Positions 16,761 to 25,836 of a stretch of 64,000 bases of DNA are shown piece after piece. The translations under genes and the position numbers were made by a program. Positions within the stretch are counted from its first letter, which is position 1; every line of letters begins with the position of its first letter. Where the stretch lies: NCBI RefSeq assembly GCF_009184865.1, contig NZ_CP045096.1, positions 8,556,001 through 8,620,000 on the forward strand. The letters are read 5' to 3'. This DNA comes from Streptomyces phaeolivaceus. GTDB lineage: Bacteria > Actinomycetota > Actinomycetes > Streptomycetales > Streptomycetaceae. Under the pieces are notes generated by a model. It worked only from the letters and a program-made list of their open reading frames with translations. It was not told where the DNA came from and ran no database searches.

Positions 16761-17338
16761 CCACCTCCGTCCCGCACCAGGGATCCTCGCCCGAGGAGCC
16801 GGAGCGGCCCGCCGAGGACCGCCGCCGCCGGATCCGCCGCCGGGCGATCACCCTGTCGATCATCGTGCTGCTCATCGGCGTACCCGCCGGCTATCTGGTG
16901 ATCTCCGCCAACCAGAGCCGCGACAGCGGCAAGGACAAGGAGAAGAAGTACTCGGCGACCGGCCTCACCGCCCACTGGCCCTCCCGGGTCCAGCAGCGCC
17001 TCTACCAGGTGCCGATCCCGCCGTACTCCAAGCACGTCGCGTACTACGAGACGAACAACTGGAAGACCAGCCGTCTCTACGTGCAGTTCTATACGAGCAA
17101 CGAGGGCCTGGAGAGCTTCCTCGACCAGATCGGCGCGGGCACGGCCGACCTGGACCACGACAAGATGGCCATCAACGCCCGCGACCGGGGGATCGTCGGC
17201 TGGGACTTCACCGGCTCCGGCCCCTGGTACGGCCTCGTCAGCGACCAGAAGAACCCCGCACCCACCCACGACGTCGTGGTGAACCGCACCAATCCGGACC
17301 ATCCGATGGTGTACGTGGTGTCGCGAACCGTGCCCTGA
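16757..17338 (+). CDS. Membrane-anchored conserved hypothetical protein
   Basis: 193 residues with a charged N-terminus, one transmembrane helix (AITLSIIVLLIGVPAGYLVISA, about 32-53), then an exported or cytosolic-facing domain of about 140 aa rich in Tyr/Asp (YETNNWKTSRLYVQFYTSNEGLESFLDQIG; GWDFTGSGPWYGL). By the positive-inside rule the C-terminal domain should be outside the cell. Translationally coupled to the ROK kinase by ATGA overlap. No family recognised. Confidence 0.7.
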   Translation: MTTSVPHQGSSPEEPERPAEDRRRRIRRRAITLSIIVLLIGVPAGYLVISANQSRDSGKDKEKKYSATGLTAHWPSRVQQRLYQVPIPPYSKHVAYYETNNWKTSRLYVQFYTSNEGLESFLDQIGAGTADLDHDKMAINARDRGIVGWDFTGSGPWYGLVSDQKNPAPTHDVVVNRTNPDHPMVYVVSRTVP

Positions 17339-17487
17339 CCTGGCCCTGACCTGCTCGGACACCGCTCCGGACGGGCCCCTCGCCCGCTCCTCGGCACCGA
17401 TTGTCAGACCCCGCCCGTAGAGTCGAAGGCAGCTGATCGAATCGACAGGCGTCGACGGGGTGTCGACCGGTGTCCATGAGTGTCGAC

Positions 17488-17505
17488 GGACGCCCGCGGG
17501 CGTCC
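17488..17505 (+). promoter_or_regulatory. 18-bp perfect palindrome in the SNF2 helicase leader
   Basis: GGACGCCCGCGGGCGTCC stands 24 bp before the ATG at 17530 and just before its GGGGAGG ribosome-binding site; several GTCGAC palindromes crowd the preceding 40 bp. It may be an operator or a leader hairpin. Confidence 0.4.
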
Positions 17506-17529
17506 ACGGGCGGGGAGGTGACCGGACAT

Positions 17530-20388
17530 ATGCGGGACATGGCTGTTCCCGGGGCCGACACGGCCGTCCCCGCGCGGGCGTCCGTCCCCGTCCGGCTGGC
17601 CGCCGTCTTCCTCCCGGCCCCGCTGCCCCGCCACGGCCGGTTCGCGTTCTGGGACCCGGCGGGCGGCGACCCGCCACCGGGCGCCACCGAGGACCTCACG
17701 GTCGTACGACCGCACGGCTCCGGAGCCCGCCGGGGCACCGTCCCCGCCGTGTACCTGACCGTCGGCGAGGCCCTGCCCCTGCTCACCCGCGCCCGGCGCG
17801 ACCCGGCCGCCCACCCCGCCACGGCCTGCTGGGGTGCCGCCGCACTGCACGCGCTGCGTCTGACCGCCCGGGGGCGGCTGCTCCCGGGGCTGACCGCCGA
17901 GGGGTACGACGCCTGGCGGGCGGGACCGCTCGACCCGGACGACATCGCACACCTCAGAGCCGTCGCCGCGGCCCTGCCGTACGAGGGCCACGCCGTACCG
18001 CTGCCCGGCAAGGGGCCGCTCAGGCTGCCCGAGCCGGAGTCGCTGATGCGGTCCTTCCTGGACGCGGTCGCCGACACCCTGCCACGCGGCCCGGCCGCAC
18101 CGTACGTCTCCGGGAAACCGTTCGCGGCCCACGCCGGACAGCGGCTCCCGCACGCGCGCGACTGGGCCGCCGAGGTCGCCGCAGGCATGGACGCGGGCGT
18201 CCGGATCTCCCTGCGCCTGGACCTGTCGGCGTTCGACCTCTTCGACGACGGCGAAGGCGCCCCGCGCGCGGGCGCGGCCGTCGTCCAGGTGCACAGCCTC
18301 GCCGACCCCACCCTCGTCGCCGACGCGGCGGCCCTGTGGGCGGGCGACGCGGAGGCGGCGTTCGGGCCCCGCGCCCGCGTGGACGCCGCCCTCGCCGTAC
18401 GCCGCGCGGCCCGCGTCTGGCCGCCCCTGGACCGGCTCTCCGAGCAGGACGTCCCCGATGTCCTCGCCCTCTCCGAGGACGAGCTGTCCGATCTGCTGGG
18501 CGTCGCCGCCACCCGCCTCGGCGCCGCCGGGGTCGCCGTCCACTGGCCCCGGGACCTGGCCCACGACCTCGCCGCCCGCGCCGAGGTGCGCCCGGCGCCC
18601 GGCTCCGCCACGGACGGCACCGGCTTCTTCGAGAGCGAGGAACTGCTGCGCTTCCGCTGGCAGTTGGCACTCGGCGGAGACCCGCTCACCGAGGCCGAGA
18701 TGGACACCCTCGCCGAGGCCCACCGCCCCATCGTCCGCCTGCGGGACCAGTGGGTCCTCGTCGACCCGGCCCTCGTCCGCAAGGCCCGCAAACGCGAACT
18801 GGGCCTGCTGGACCCGGTGGACGCCCTCTCCGTGGCCCTCACGGGCACCGCCGAGGTCGACGGGGAGACGGTGGAGGCGGTACCGATGGGCGCGCTGGCG
18901 ACCCTGCGGGACCGTCTGACGGCCGGGATCGGCACCGTGGACCCACCCCCCGGCCTCCACGCCACCCTCCGCGACTACCAACTCCGGGGCCTGGCCTGGC
19001 TGGACCTCATGACCTCCCTCGGTCTCGGCGGCTGCCTCGCCGACGACATGGGCCTCGGCAAGACGATCACGGTCATCGCCCTGCACCTGCGCCGCGCCCG
19101 CTCCGACCCCACCCTGGTCGTCTGCCCCGCCTCCCTGCTGGGCAACTGGCAGCGCGAGATCACCCGCTTCGCCCCCGGCGTCCCCGTCCGCCGCTTCCAC
19201 GGTCCCGACCGCACCCTGGACGACCCACGAGGCACCGAGGGCCCCGTGACCGGCGGCTTCGTCCTCACCACCTACGGCACCATGCGCTCGACGGCCGCCC
19301 AACTCGCCCAGCAGACGTGGGGCATGGTCGTCGCCGACGAGGCCCAGCACGTCAAGAACCCCTACTCGGCGACGGCGAAAGCCCTGCGCACCATCCCGAC
19401 CCCCGCGCGCGTGGCCCTCACCGGCACCCCCGTCGAGAACAACCTCTCCGAGCTGTGGGCCCTCCTCGACTGGACCACCCCCGGGCTCCTCGGCCCTCTG
19501 AAGTCCTTCCGCGCCCGCCACGCCCGCGCCGTGGAGAACGGCGAGGACCAGGAGGCCGTCACCCGCCTCGCCCGCCTGGTCCGCCCCTTCCTCCTGCGCC
19601 GCAGGAAGTCCGACCCGGGCATCGTCCCCGAACTCCCGCCCAAGACCGAGACCGACCACCCCGTCCCCCTCTCCCGCGAACAGGCCGCCCTGTACGAGGC
19701 CGTGGTCCGCGAGTCGCTGCTCGCCATCGAGACGGCGGAGGGCATGGCCCGCCGGGGCCTCGTCCTGAAACTCCTGGGCGCCCTGAAGCAGATCTGCGAC
19801 CACCCGGCGCTCTATCTGAAGGAGGAGCCGGGCACCGCCACCGGCGACCGGTTCGCCGCCCGCTCCGGCAAACTCGCCCTGCTGGACGAGCTGTTGGACA
19901 CGCTCCTCTCCGAGGACGGCTCGGCCCTGGTCTTCACCCAGTACGTCGGCATGGCCCGGCTGATCACCGCACACCTCGCCGCCCGCGCGGTCCCCGTCGA
20001 ACTGCTGCACGGCGGTACGCCCGTCAAGGACCGCGAACACATGGTGGACCGCTTCCAGAGCGGCGCGACCCCGGTCCTGATCCTGTCCCTGAAGGCGGCC
20101 GGCACCGGCCTCAACCTCACCCGCGCCGGCCATGTCGTCCACTTCGACCGCTGGTGGAACCCGGCCGTCGAGGAACAGGCCACCGACCGCGCCTACCGCA
20201 TCGGCCAGACCCAGCCCGTCCAGGTCCACCGCCTCATCACCGAGGGCACCGTCGAGGACCGCATCGCCGAGATGCTGGAGTCCAAGCGCGCCCTCTCCGA
20301 CGCCATCCTCGGCTCCGGCGAGACGGCCCTCACCGAGCTGACCGACCGCGAGCTGACCGACCTGGTGTCACTGCGGAGGTCGGCGTGA
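17530..20388 (+). CDS. SNF2-family DNA helicase/translocase
   Basis: About 952 residues. The N-terminal half is an actinobacterial helicase-associated region; the ATPase core follows from about residue 490: Q-motif LRDYQLRGLAWL, Walker A DDMGLGKTITV, DEAQ box VADEAQHVKN, motif III LTGTPVENNLSELW, then the second RecA lobe with motif V SLKAAGTGLNL and motif VI DRAYRIGQTQPVQVH. ATG 17530 is chosen for its GGGGAGG ribosome-binding site 11 nt upstream; in-frame GTGs lie further upstream. Its stop overlaps the SWIM gene start (GTGA). Likely a DNA- or protein-DNA-remodelling motor paired with that gene; corresponds to SCO6262-type helicases. Confidence 0.93.
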   Translation: MRDMAVPGADTAVPARASVPVRLAAVFLPAPLPRHGRFAFWDPAGGDPPPGATEDLTVVRPHGSGARRGTVPAVYLTVGEALPLLTRARRDPAAHPATACWGAAALHALRLTARGRLLPGLTAEGYDAWRAGPLDPDDIAHLRAVAAALPYEGHAVPLPGKGPLRLPEPESLMRSFLDAVADTLPRGPAAPYVSGKPFAAHAGQRLPHARDWAAEVAAGMDAGVRISLRLDLSAFDLFDDGEGAPRAGAAVVQVHSLADPTLVADAAALWAGDAEAAFGPRARVDAALAVRRAARVWPPLDRLSEQDVPDVLALSEDELSDLLGVAATRLGAAGVAVHWPRDLAHDLAARAEVRPAPGSATDGTGFFESEELLRFRWQLALGGDPLTEAEMDTLAEAHRPIVRLRDQWVLVDPALVRKARKRELGLLDPVDALSVALTGTAEVDGETVEAVPMGALATLRDRLTAGIGTVDPPPGLHATLRDYQLRGLAWLDLMTSLGLGGCLADDMGLGKTITVIALHLRRARSDPTLVVCPASLLGNWQREITRFAPGVPVRRFHGPDRTLDDPRGTEGPVTGGFVLTTYGTMRSTAAQLAQQTWGMVVADEAQHVKNPYSATAKALRTIPTPARVALTGTPVENNLSELWALLDWTTPGLLGPLKSFRARHARAVENGEDQEAVTRLARLVRPFLLRRRKSDPGIVPELPPKTETDHPVPLSREQAALYEAVVRESLLAIETAEGMARRGLVLKLLGALKQICDHPALYLKEEPGTATGDRFAARSGKLALLDELLDTLLSEDGSALVFTQYVGMARLITAHLAARAVPVELLHGGTPVKDREHMVDRFQSGATPVLILSLKAAGTGLNLTRAGHVVHFDRWWNPAVEEQATDRAYRIGQTQPVQVHRLITEGTVEDRIAEMLESKRALSDAILGSGETALTELTDRELTDLVSLRRSA

Positions 20389-22790
20389 GCGGGGGCGCGG
20401 GGACCCCGGAGAGTGCGCGGCGGCGCGCGGAGGAGGCCGAGGGGGCCGGGGGCGAGGTCTCGGCGGTCGAGCGTCCGGCCGGGACGAGGGGGACGGACGT
20501 GTCCGGGGATGTGCGGAGGCGTGCGGAGGAGGGCGGACAGGCCGGGGACGCCGCCGCGGTCGTGGAGGCTCCGGCCGGGACGAGGGGGACGGACGAGCTG
20601 GGGGGTGCGGACGGGGCCGGGAACGCGGAAACAAGTGGGAGTGCGGACGGGCCGGATTCCGGTGCTGGGCTCCGGCCCGCCGATGTCGCCCGCCGGGCGT
20701 TGCGGGCGGCTCGGGAACGGGACCGGGACGGGACCGAGGCCGTTGACCACCAGGGTTCGGGCCCCGCGCCGGGGGCCGGGGAGTCGCAGCCGACGGAGGC
20801 ATCCGGGACACGGACAGCCCCACAGCCCGCCGCCAGGCCGGGTGACGTGGCACGAGAAGCGCTGCGGAGGACTGGGGACCGCCCCTCCGCCGAGCCCGGT
20901 GACTCCCGGCCCGATGGCCTGCCCGACACCGCCGCTCCCCCCGTCGAGCCGAGCAGGCCCGCCGCCCGCCCCGGCGACATCGCCCGCGAGGCGCTGCGGG
21001 CCGCACGCGAGGCCGCCGGGCGTGCCCGAGCCGAGACGGAGGCCGCTCGTACCGAGGCTGGGGGCACTGGTGCCGAGGCCGCGGGCAAGCGAGACCGGAC
21101 TCCGCGACGGACGACGCGGGGACGGGGCCCGGCATCGCTACGGGACCGTGCTTCGGGACGGGAGCCGACGGCGGGGCGGGAGTCGGCGGCGGGACGGGAC
21201 CGGGCTTCGGGCAGCCGAGCCCACGAGGTACGCGAACTGCTCGCCGACGTCTTCAAGCCGCCCTCCGACGAACCGGAACCCGACGAGACCCCCACCGTGG
21301 CCCCGGCCGCCGCAAGGGACGGTGGCGGTCCGGCAGCGCCGGCTGGACCCCACGAGTCACCGCGACCTGGCGAGGACGCTCCCCGCGACCGCACGCCCCA
21401 CGACCCTGCCGTTCCCGACCCGAAGTCCGCCCCCACCCCGCCCGGCGCCCCTCGACCGGCGCCCGCCCCCGACCCGGTGAACCCCCCGCGACCGGACACC
21501 ACCCCCCGCGTCCCCCGCACCATGGCCGCCCCCTCCCGGGACGGTGAACTGCGGCGTACGTTCCGCCCGTTCCCGCCGCGCTCCTCCACCGGGGAGGCGT
21601 TCGCGGGGAGTTGGTGGGGCAACGCGTGGGTGACGGCGCTGGAGGAGGGCGCGTTGGACGCGGCGCGGCTGGCGCGCGGGCGGACGTACGCGGACAAGGG
21701 GCACGTGGACGCGATCACCGTGACACCGGGACAGGTTCTGGCGTACGTCCACGGAAGCAGGCCTCGGCCGTACCGGGTGCAACTGCGCCTGCGGACCCTG
21801 GACGACGACGAATGGGACCGCTTCCTGGACGCGGCGGCGGAACACCCGGGCCATATCGCAGCCCTGCTGGACAAGGAACTCCCGCACACGCTCGCCGCGA
21901 GCGGTGACCACGGCGTACGCCTGTTGCCCGGCGCCCGCGAGCTGGAACCCCGGTGCGGCTGCCCCGACTTCGGGCACCCCTGCAAGCACGCGGCGGCGCT
22001 CTGTTATCAGACGGCGCGCTTGCTGGACGAGGACCCGTTCGTGCTGTTGCTGCTGCGCGGCCGGGGCGAGCGGGAGCTGATCGACGCGCTGTCCCGGCGG
22101 AACGCGGCGCGGGCGGCGCGTGCCGCGCGGGAACGGGAACCCGCGCCGCTCCCCGGTGTCCCGGCCCGCGACGCCCTCGCCCCGCGCACCCTCCCGCCGC
22201 TGCCCGCCCCGCCGCCCCCGCCGCCGCACCCGGAACAGCCGCCGGTGTACCCGGGCGCGCCCGGCGGCCCGGACCCGTTCGCGCTGGACCAGCTGGCCAC
22301 CGACGCCGCCGCCCGCGCGCACGCGCTGCTCACCACGGGACGCGACCCGGTGGCCGAACTGACGCTGTGGCAGGACGCGGTACGCCTCGCCGCCGCCCGC
22401 CCCGGCTCCGGTCTCACCGCCACCACCCGCGCCCTGTACGCCTCCCTGGCCGCCGCCACCGGCCGCACCCCCGCCGACCTGGCCCGCGCGGTCGCCGCCT
22501 GGCGCCAGGGCGGCCTCGAAGGGCTGGCCGTCCTGGAGGAACCCTGGGACCCGCCGGCCGGCCGCTTCGACCGCGCCCGCCCCCTTCTCCTCGCCGCCGA
22601 CCTCCCGGCCTTCCGCCCCCGCCGCAACCACCTCACCCACCCCCACGGCCACGTCCAACTCCGCCTCGGCCGCGACGGCCTCTGGTACGCCTACGAGTCC
22701 GAACCGGGCCACGACGACTGGTGGCCCCGAGGCACCCCGGACCTCGACCCGGTCGGCGCGCTGACCGGACTGGGCACCACCGACGACTGA
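20385..22790 (+). CDS. SWIM zinc-finger protein with long repetitive N-terminus
   Basis: About 801 residues starting at the GTG that overlaps the helicase stop. Residues 1-375 are Ala/Gly/Arg/Pro-rich and contain three degenerate copies of RP-x-D-(V/I)-AR-x-ALR (LRPADVARRALRAARE, ARPGDVAREALRRTGD, ARPGDIAREALRAARE). The conserved part begins near FRPFPPRSSTGEAFAGSWWGNAWVTALE and includes the SWIM motif CGCPDFGHPCKHAAAL (C-x-C-x6-C-x-H). Such proteins accompany SNF2 helicases in Streptomyces, suggesting a joint DNA-handling complex; the helicase overlap supports this. The N-terminal extension is unusually long. Confidence 0.9.
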   Translation: MSGGAGTPESARRRAEEAEGAGGEVSAVERPAGTRGTDVSGDVRRRAEEGGQAGDAAAVVEAPAGTRGTDELGGADGAGNAETSGSADGPDSGAGLRPADVARRALRAARERDRDGTEAVDHQGSGPAPGAGESQPTEASGTRTAPQPAARPGDVAREALRRTGDRPSAEPGDSRPDGLPDTAAPPVEPSRPAARPGDIAREALRAAREAAGRARAETEAARTEAGGTGAEAAGKRDRTPRRTTRGRGPASLRDRASGREPTAGRESAAGRDRASGSRAHEVRELLADVFKPPSDEPEPDETPTVAPAAARDGGGPAAPAGPHESPRPGEDAPRDRTPHDPAVPDPKSAPTPPGAPRPAPAPDPVNPPRPDTTPRVPRTMAAPSRDGELRRTFRPFPPRSSTGEAFAGSWWGNAWVTALEEGALDAARLARGRTYADKGHVDAITVTPGQVLAYVHGSRPRPYRVQLRLRTLDDDEWDRFLDAAAEHPGHIAALLDKELPHTLAASGDHGVRLLPGARELEPRCGCPDFGHPCKHAAALCYQTARLLDEDPFVLLLLRGRGERELIDALSRRNAARAARAAREREPAPLPGVPARDALAPRTLPPLPAPPPPPPHPEQPPVYPGAPGGPDPFALDQLATDAAARAHALLTTGRDPVAELTLWQDAVRLAAARPGSGLTATTRALYASLAAATGRTPADLARAVAAWRQGGLEGLAVLEEPWDPPAGRFDRARPLLLAADLPAFRPRRNHLTHPHGHVQLRLGRDGLWYAYESEPGHDDWWPRGTPDLDPVGALTGLGTTDD

Positions 22791-22797
22791 ACCGACG

Positions 22798-22828
22798 GGG
22801 AGGGGCCCGGACGGTCCGGGCCCCTCCC
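22798..22828. terminator. Bidirectional hairpin terminator
   Basis: GGGAGGGGCCCGGAC and GTCCGGGCCCCTCCC are perfect 15-base arms almost without a spacer, placed between the convergent SWIM and LamG genes. No U-tract, as is common in high-GC hosts. Confidence 0.8.
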
Positions 22829-22849
22829 TGGTGCGGTTCGGATCTTCCG

Positions 22850-24526
22850 TCAGGGCAGGGGGGCCGCGACGGTGATCCGGTCGGGGTACTCGCTCAGCAG
22901 CGGATCGGTGACGGATGCCGGGGCGTCGGTGTTCACCACGATCCGGTCGGTCATCCCGTCATAGACGGCCGAGACCTTGTAGGTCGTGGAGCCGTCGGGC
23001 GCGATCCGCTGGTAGGCGGCCGTGGTGATCTCCCGGACGTCCTCGGCGGTGAACGTGGGACTCTTCGCCGTGAGGGGGGTGGGCCAGCTCGACGGCGCCT
23101 CCCCGGCCTGGTCCTTCCAGTCGGTCGGCCTCTGCAGGTCGTCGATGTCGCCGGTGTAGTCCTTCGGGAAGATGATGACGGCCCCGACCTCGGGGTCCTC
23201 GAAGTACGCCAGCGCGCAGTTCTGCGCGGCCAGCACCTGCACCTGGGTCAGGGAGTCCGACAGCAGTCCCGAGGTCAGCGGGCCCTCCGGCACGGTGCAC
23301 GCGGGCGCCGGCGTCGCCATGTCCGTGATCCGGGTGATCAGCATTCTCTCGCCGTACGTGGCGGCCAGCGGGTCGGTGACCGAGGCCGGGGCCTGCGTCT
23401 CGACCAGCATCCGGTCCGTCATCCCGTCGAAGTGGACGTTCACGGCGTACGTCGGGTCGCCCTCGGGCTGTATCGCCTTGTAGACCTCCTGCTCCGCGTC
23501 GATGACGTCGTCGTAGGTGAACCTCAGACTCTTCGCGGTGGTGGGGGTGACCCAGCTGGTCGGTGTCTGACCGTTGGAGTCGGTCCAGCCCGGCGGGTGT
23601 TCCAGGTTGTCGATGTCGCCGGTGTGGTCCTTGGGGAAGATGATGACCGGGCCGATGTCGGGGTCCTCGAACGCGGAGATCCCGCCGTTGTGGCTGGCCA
23701 GGGCCTGGGTCTGCTCCCAGTCCCGGGCGCGCTGGGTCGATCTCTCCGCGACCTGGGACGCGGAGAGTGCCCTGTCGTAGATGCGGAAGTCCCGCATCCG
23801 GCCCTTGAAGTACTTGTCGTTGGCGTAGAGCGACCGGCCGATGTAGTTCGCGGTGGTGGTCCCGCCGCCGATCGCGCCCGGCGTGATGGTGACGTTGGTC
23901 TTGCGGGCCTTCTCCACACCGTCCTCGTACAGGATGCCCGTCTGGCCGGTCTGGGTGTACGTCACCTGCTTCCAGGTGCCGCGGGCCAGCTGGTAGGAGG
24001 AGTCCGCGGGCTTGATGTCCTGCTTGGCGGTGTAGTCGGTCAACGACAGCGAGGTACGCAGGCCGTTGCCGGTGGTGAACAGGTAGCCGTTGCCGTTGCT
24101 GCCGCTCGTGTTGCCGAGCCCGTAGAACATGTAGGGCGTGCCCATGTCCTGGTCGATCAGCACCTCGAACGAGACGGTGATCGAGTTGAGCCCGGCCATG
24201 ATGTTGTTGGGCACTTTGACGTAGGTGTTGGAGCCGTTGAACGACAGGCCCGCGCCGTCCCAGTCGACGGTGCCGTTGACCTGGCCGTCGTGGTTGTGGC
24301 CCGAGGAGTCCTGCGCGACCGTGCCGGACCATTCGTCCAGCTTGTAGCGCAGAACCAGACCGTCGGTGTCCTCGGCCTGCGCCTGGGTGGCGGTCGTCAG
24401 CGCTCCGGCGCCGGCGACCAGCGCGAGGGAGAGCGAGGCGAACAGGCCGGCCCGGAGCCGGCGTCGGAGCGGGGCGCCCGTCGCAACCCTCAGCCCTGAG
24501 TCGTCGTGTCTCAGCAAGTGCCGCAT
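22850..24526 (-). CDS. Secreted LamG-domain protein with duplicated C-terminal domain
   Basis: 558 residues. Signal peptide to about residue 51 (RRRLRAGLFASLSLALVAGAGALTTATQAQA). Residues 55-265 form a LamG/concanavalin-like domain (LRYKLDEWSGTVAQDSSGHNHDG ... FKGRMRDFRIYDRALSASQVAE). Two copies of a domain of about 125 residues follow (about 274-400 and 430-555), sharing FEDP-(D/E)-(I/V)-G-x-VIIFPKD-x-TGDID and a final DGMTDR-x-(L/V)-V-x-T-x-APASVTDPL-x-x-x-Y. The duplicated domain is not one I can name; its ending weakly resembles N-terminal regions of secreted streptomycete S1 proteases. Directly downstream of the ADP-ribosyltransferase gene, same strand. Confidence 0.85.
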   Translation of the reverse strand: MRHLLRHDDSGLRVATGAPLRRRLRAGLFASLSLALVAGAGALTTATQAQAEDTDGLVLRYKLDEWSGTVAQDSSGHNHDGQVNGTVDWDGAGLSFNGSNTYVKVPNNIMAGLNSITVSFEVLIDQDMGTPYMFYGLGNTSGSNGNGYLFTTGNGLRTSLSLTDYTAKQDIKPADSSYQLARGTWKQVTYTQTGQTGILYEDGVEKARKTNVTITPGAIGGGTTTANYIGRSLYANDKYFKGRMRDFRIYDRALSASQVAERSTQRARDWEQTQALASHNGGISAFEDPDIGPVIIFPKDHTGDIDNLEHPPGWTDSNGQTPTSWVTPTTAKSLRFTYDDVIDAEQEVYKAIQPEGDPTYAVNVHFDGMTDRMLVETQAPASVTDPLAATYGERMLITRITDMATPAPACTVPEGPLTSGLLSDSLTQVQVLAAQNCALAYFEDPEVGAVIIFPKDYTGDIDDLQRPTDWKDQAGEAPSSWPTPLTAKSPTFTAEDVREITTAAYQRIAPDGSTTYKVSAVYDGMTDRIVVNTDAPASVTDPLLSEYPDRITVAAPLP

Positions 24527-24674
24527 GTGCTGTCCTTCATGTCGGAGTGAGACGTCTCACGGTGTCGATATGTGCCGGTGGGGAGCTCCGAGCGGGCTTC
24601 CCCGGGGTGCGCCCGTCGTCGTGGCGCCGGTTGCCCCGGCCGATGGCGGCCGGAGTCCTCGTGGAGGGGCATGG

Positions 24675-25631
24675 TCACCGCCTGCACCGGTTGGACGGCA
24701 GGCAGGACCGGGTCCACAGGTTCGCCGCGAGCGGGGGGATGTTCAGGCTCGAGGTGGAGGTGAAGTTGGAGCCCGGGTCGTTGTTCGGCCGGTAGGTGCT
24801 CGTCCCGGCCGCCAGCGCTTCCGCGTGCCGGTTGTTCCCCACGAAGCGGTCGTACCTGAACGTGATGGACCGTGTGTCGATCAGCCCGTTGGTGTGCCGC
24901 GCCGTCATGCGGTAGACGTTGGCGCCGATGATCGCCTCGGGCCGGATGCGGTTGACGTAGGCCCACTCGTCCTGGGAGGCGTAGTGGTTGTACAGGGACG
25001 AGTTCCCTCGGATCTGGTCGGGGATGTACACCGCGTTTCTCGCCATGGCGGTGTCGATCAGGTAGATGTACGTGTCCGCGGTCACCGTCCCGCTGTTCTG
25101 GCAGGTTCGCTGGAGCGTCTGGCCGCGGAGGAACGCATAGCGCAGGGTGGTCGTGCAGACCGGGATCCTCGCCGAGGCCTCCAGGTTGCGCAGGCCCTGG
25201 CTCCGTGCGAACGGAACGGCCACGGACAGCGTGCCCGTCGTCGAGATGTAGTTGCTGTTTCCGGCCCGGTCGCCCTGGACGTGCTGCACGACGTTGTCGT
25301 TGGGGCCGCGGGAACGGAAGCCGGTCTGGAAGATCGCGAACGGCGTGCGGGAGTCTCCGCGGTACACGGTCCTCGGGAACGCCCGCTGATTGAGCAGGCC
25401 CGAGTTGATCAGGACCGGGCAGGTCGAGTTCCCGCCCCCCGAGCTGCTGCCTCCCGGGCAGTCGGTGACGTTGGCCGCCTGGGCCGGTCCGGCCGACAGC
25501 AGGGTCTGGAGCAGTGTCATCACGACGGCCACCACGAGGGTCGCCGCGAGCGGGGCTCTGCCCTTTCCGATCTTCCGGGTCCTGCGGGGTCTCGCTCGTT
25601 CACTCGGGTGCGCTGAGGGTCGCTTGAACAT
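24675..25631 (-). CDS. Secreted scabin/pierisin-type ADP-ribosyltransferase
   Basis: 318 residues. A basic N-terminus and hydrophobic core (ATLVVAVVMTLLQTLLSAGPAQA) form a signal peptide cleaved near residue 52. The mature domain has the R-S-E class mono-ADP-ribosyltransferase landmarks: Arg in TVYRGDSR (R91), STT in NYISTTG (130-132), and the turn-turn motif Q-x-E in ASQDEWAYVNRI (Q220, E222), as in Scabin of S. scabies and ScARP, which modify guanine in DNA or nucleosides. Cysteine pairs fit an exported, disulfide-bonded toxin. Start ATG 25631 follows AGGAGAACCC. Substrate by family: guanine; target organism unknown. No obvious immunity gene. Confidence 0.88.
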   Translation of the reverse strand: MFKRPSAHPSERARPRRTRKIGKGRAPLAATLVVAVVMTLLQTLLSAGPAQAANVTDCPGGSSSGGGNSTCPVLINSGLLNQRAFPRTVYRGDSRTPFAIFQTGFRSRGPNDNVVQHVQGDRAGNSNYISTTGTLSVAVPFARSQGLRNLEASARIPVCTTTLRYAFLRGQTLQRTCQNSGTVTADTYIYLIDTAMARNAVYIPDQIRGNSSLYNHYASQDEWAYVNRIRPEAIIGANVYRMTARHTNGLIDTRSITFRYDRFVGNNRHAEALAAGTSTYRPNNDPGSNFTSTSSLNIPPLAANLWTRSCLPSNRCRR

Positions 25632-25836
25632 GGGTTCTCCTGGCTGAACAGGGGCGCTGGTGTGAGTACGCGGTGATACGAGAGGGAGGGTGTGTCCGCA
25701 CCGGTGAGGGGGCCTGCGGCCGACAGCCCGGCGGGCTCGTGGCTGTGGCAGGCCGGTGCCACCCGTTCGTGGGGTGACGCCGTGGTGCGCCGTCACGGGG
25801 TGAAGGGTGACCGAGGGGGTGGCCCCGGCGCATGCG

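Noticed and set aside
17460..20384. Apparent 1776-residue protein covering the helicase region
   Set aside because: The first 975 codons are an off-frame reading of the SNF2 gene with Arg/Pro/Gly composition; only the part from 20385 (SWIM protein) has real coding character.
22850..24526. LamG protein as immunity factor for the ADP-ribosyltransferase
   Set aside because: It is exported and has no feature of known immunity proteins; only adjacency supports it, so it is left as a question.
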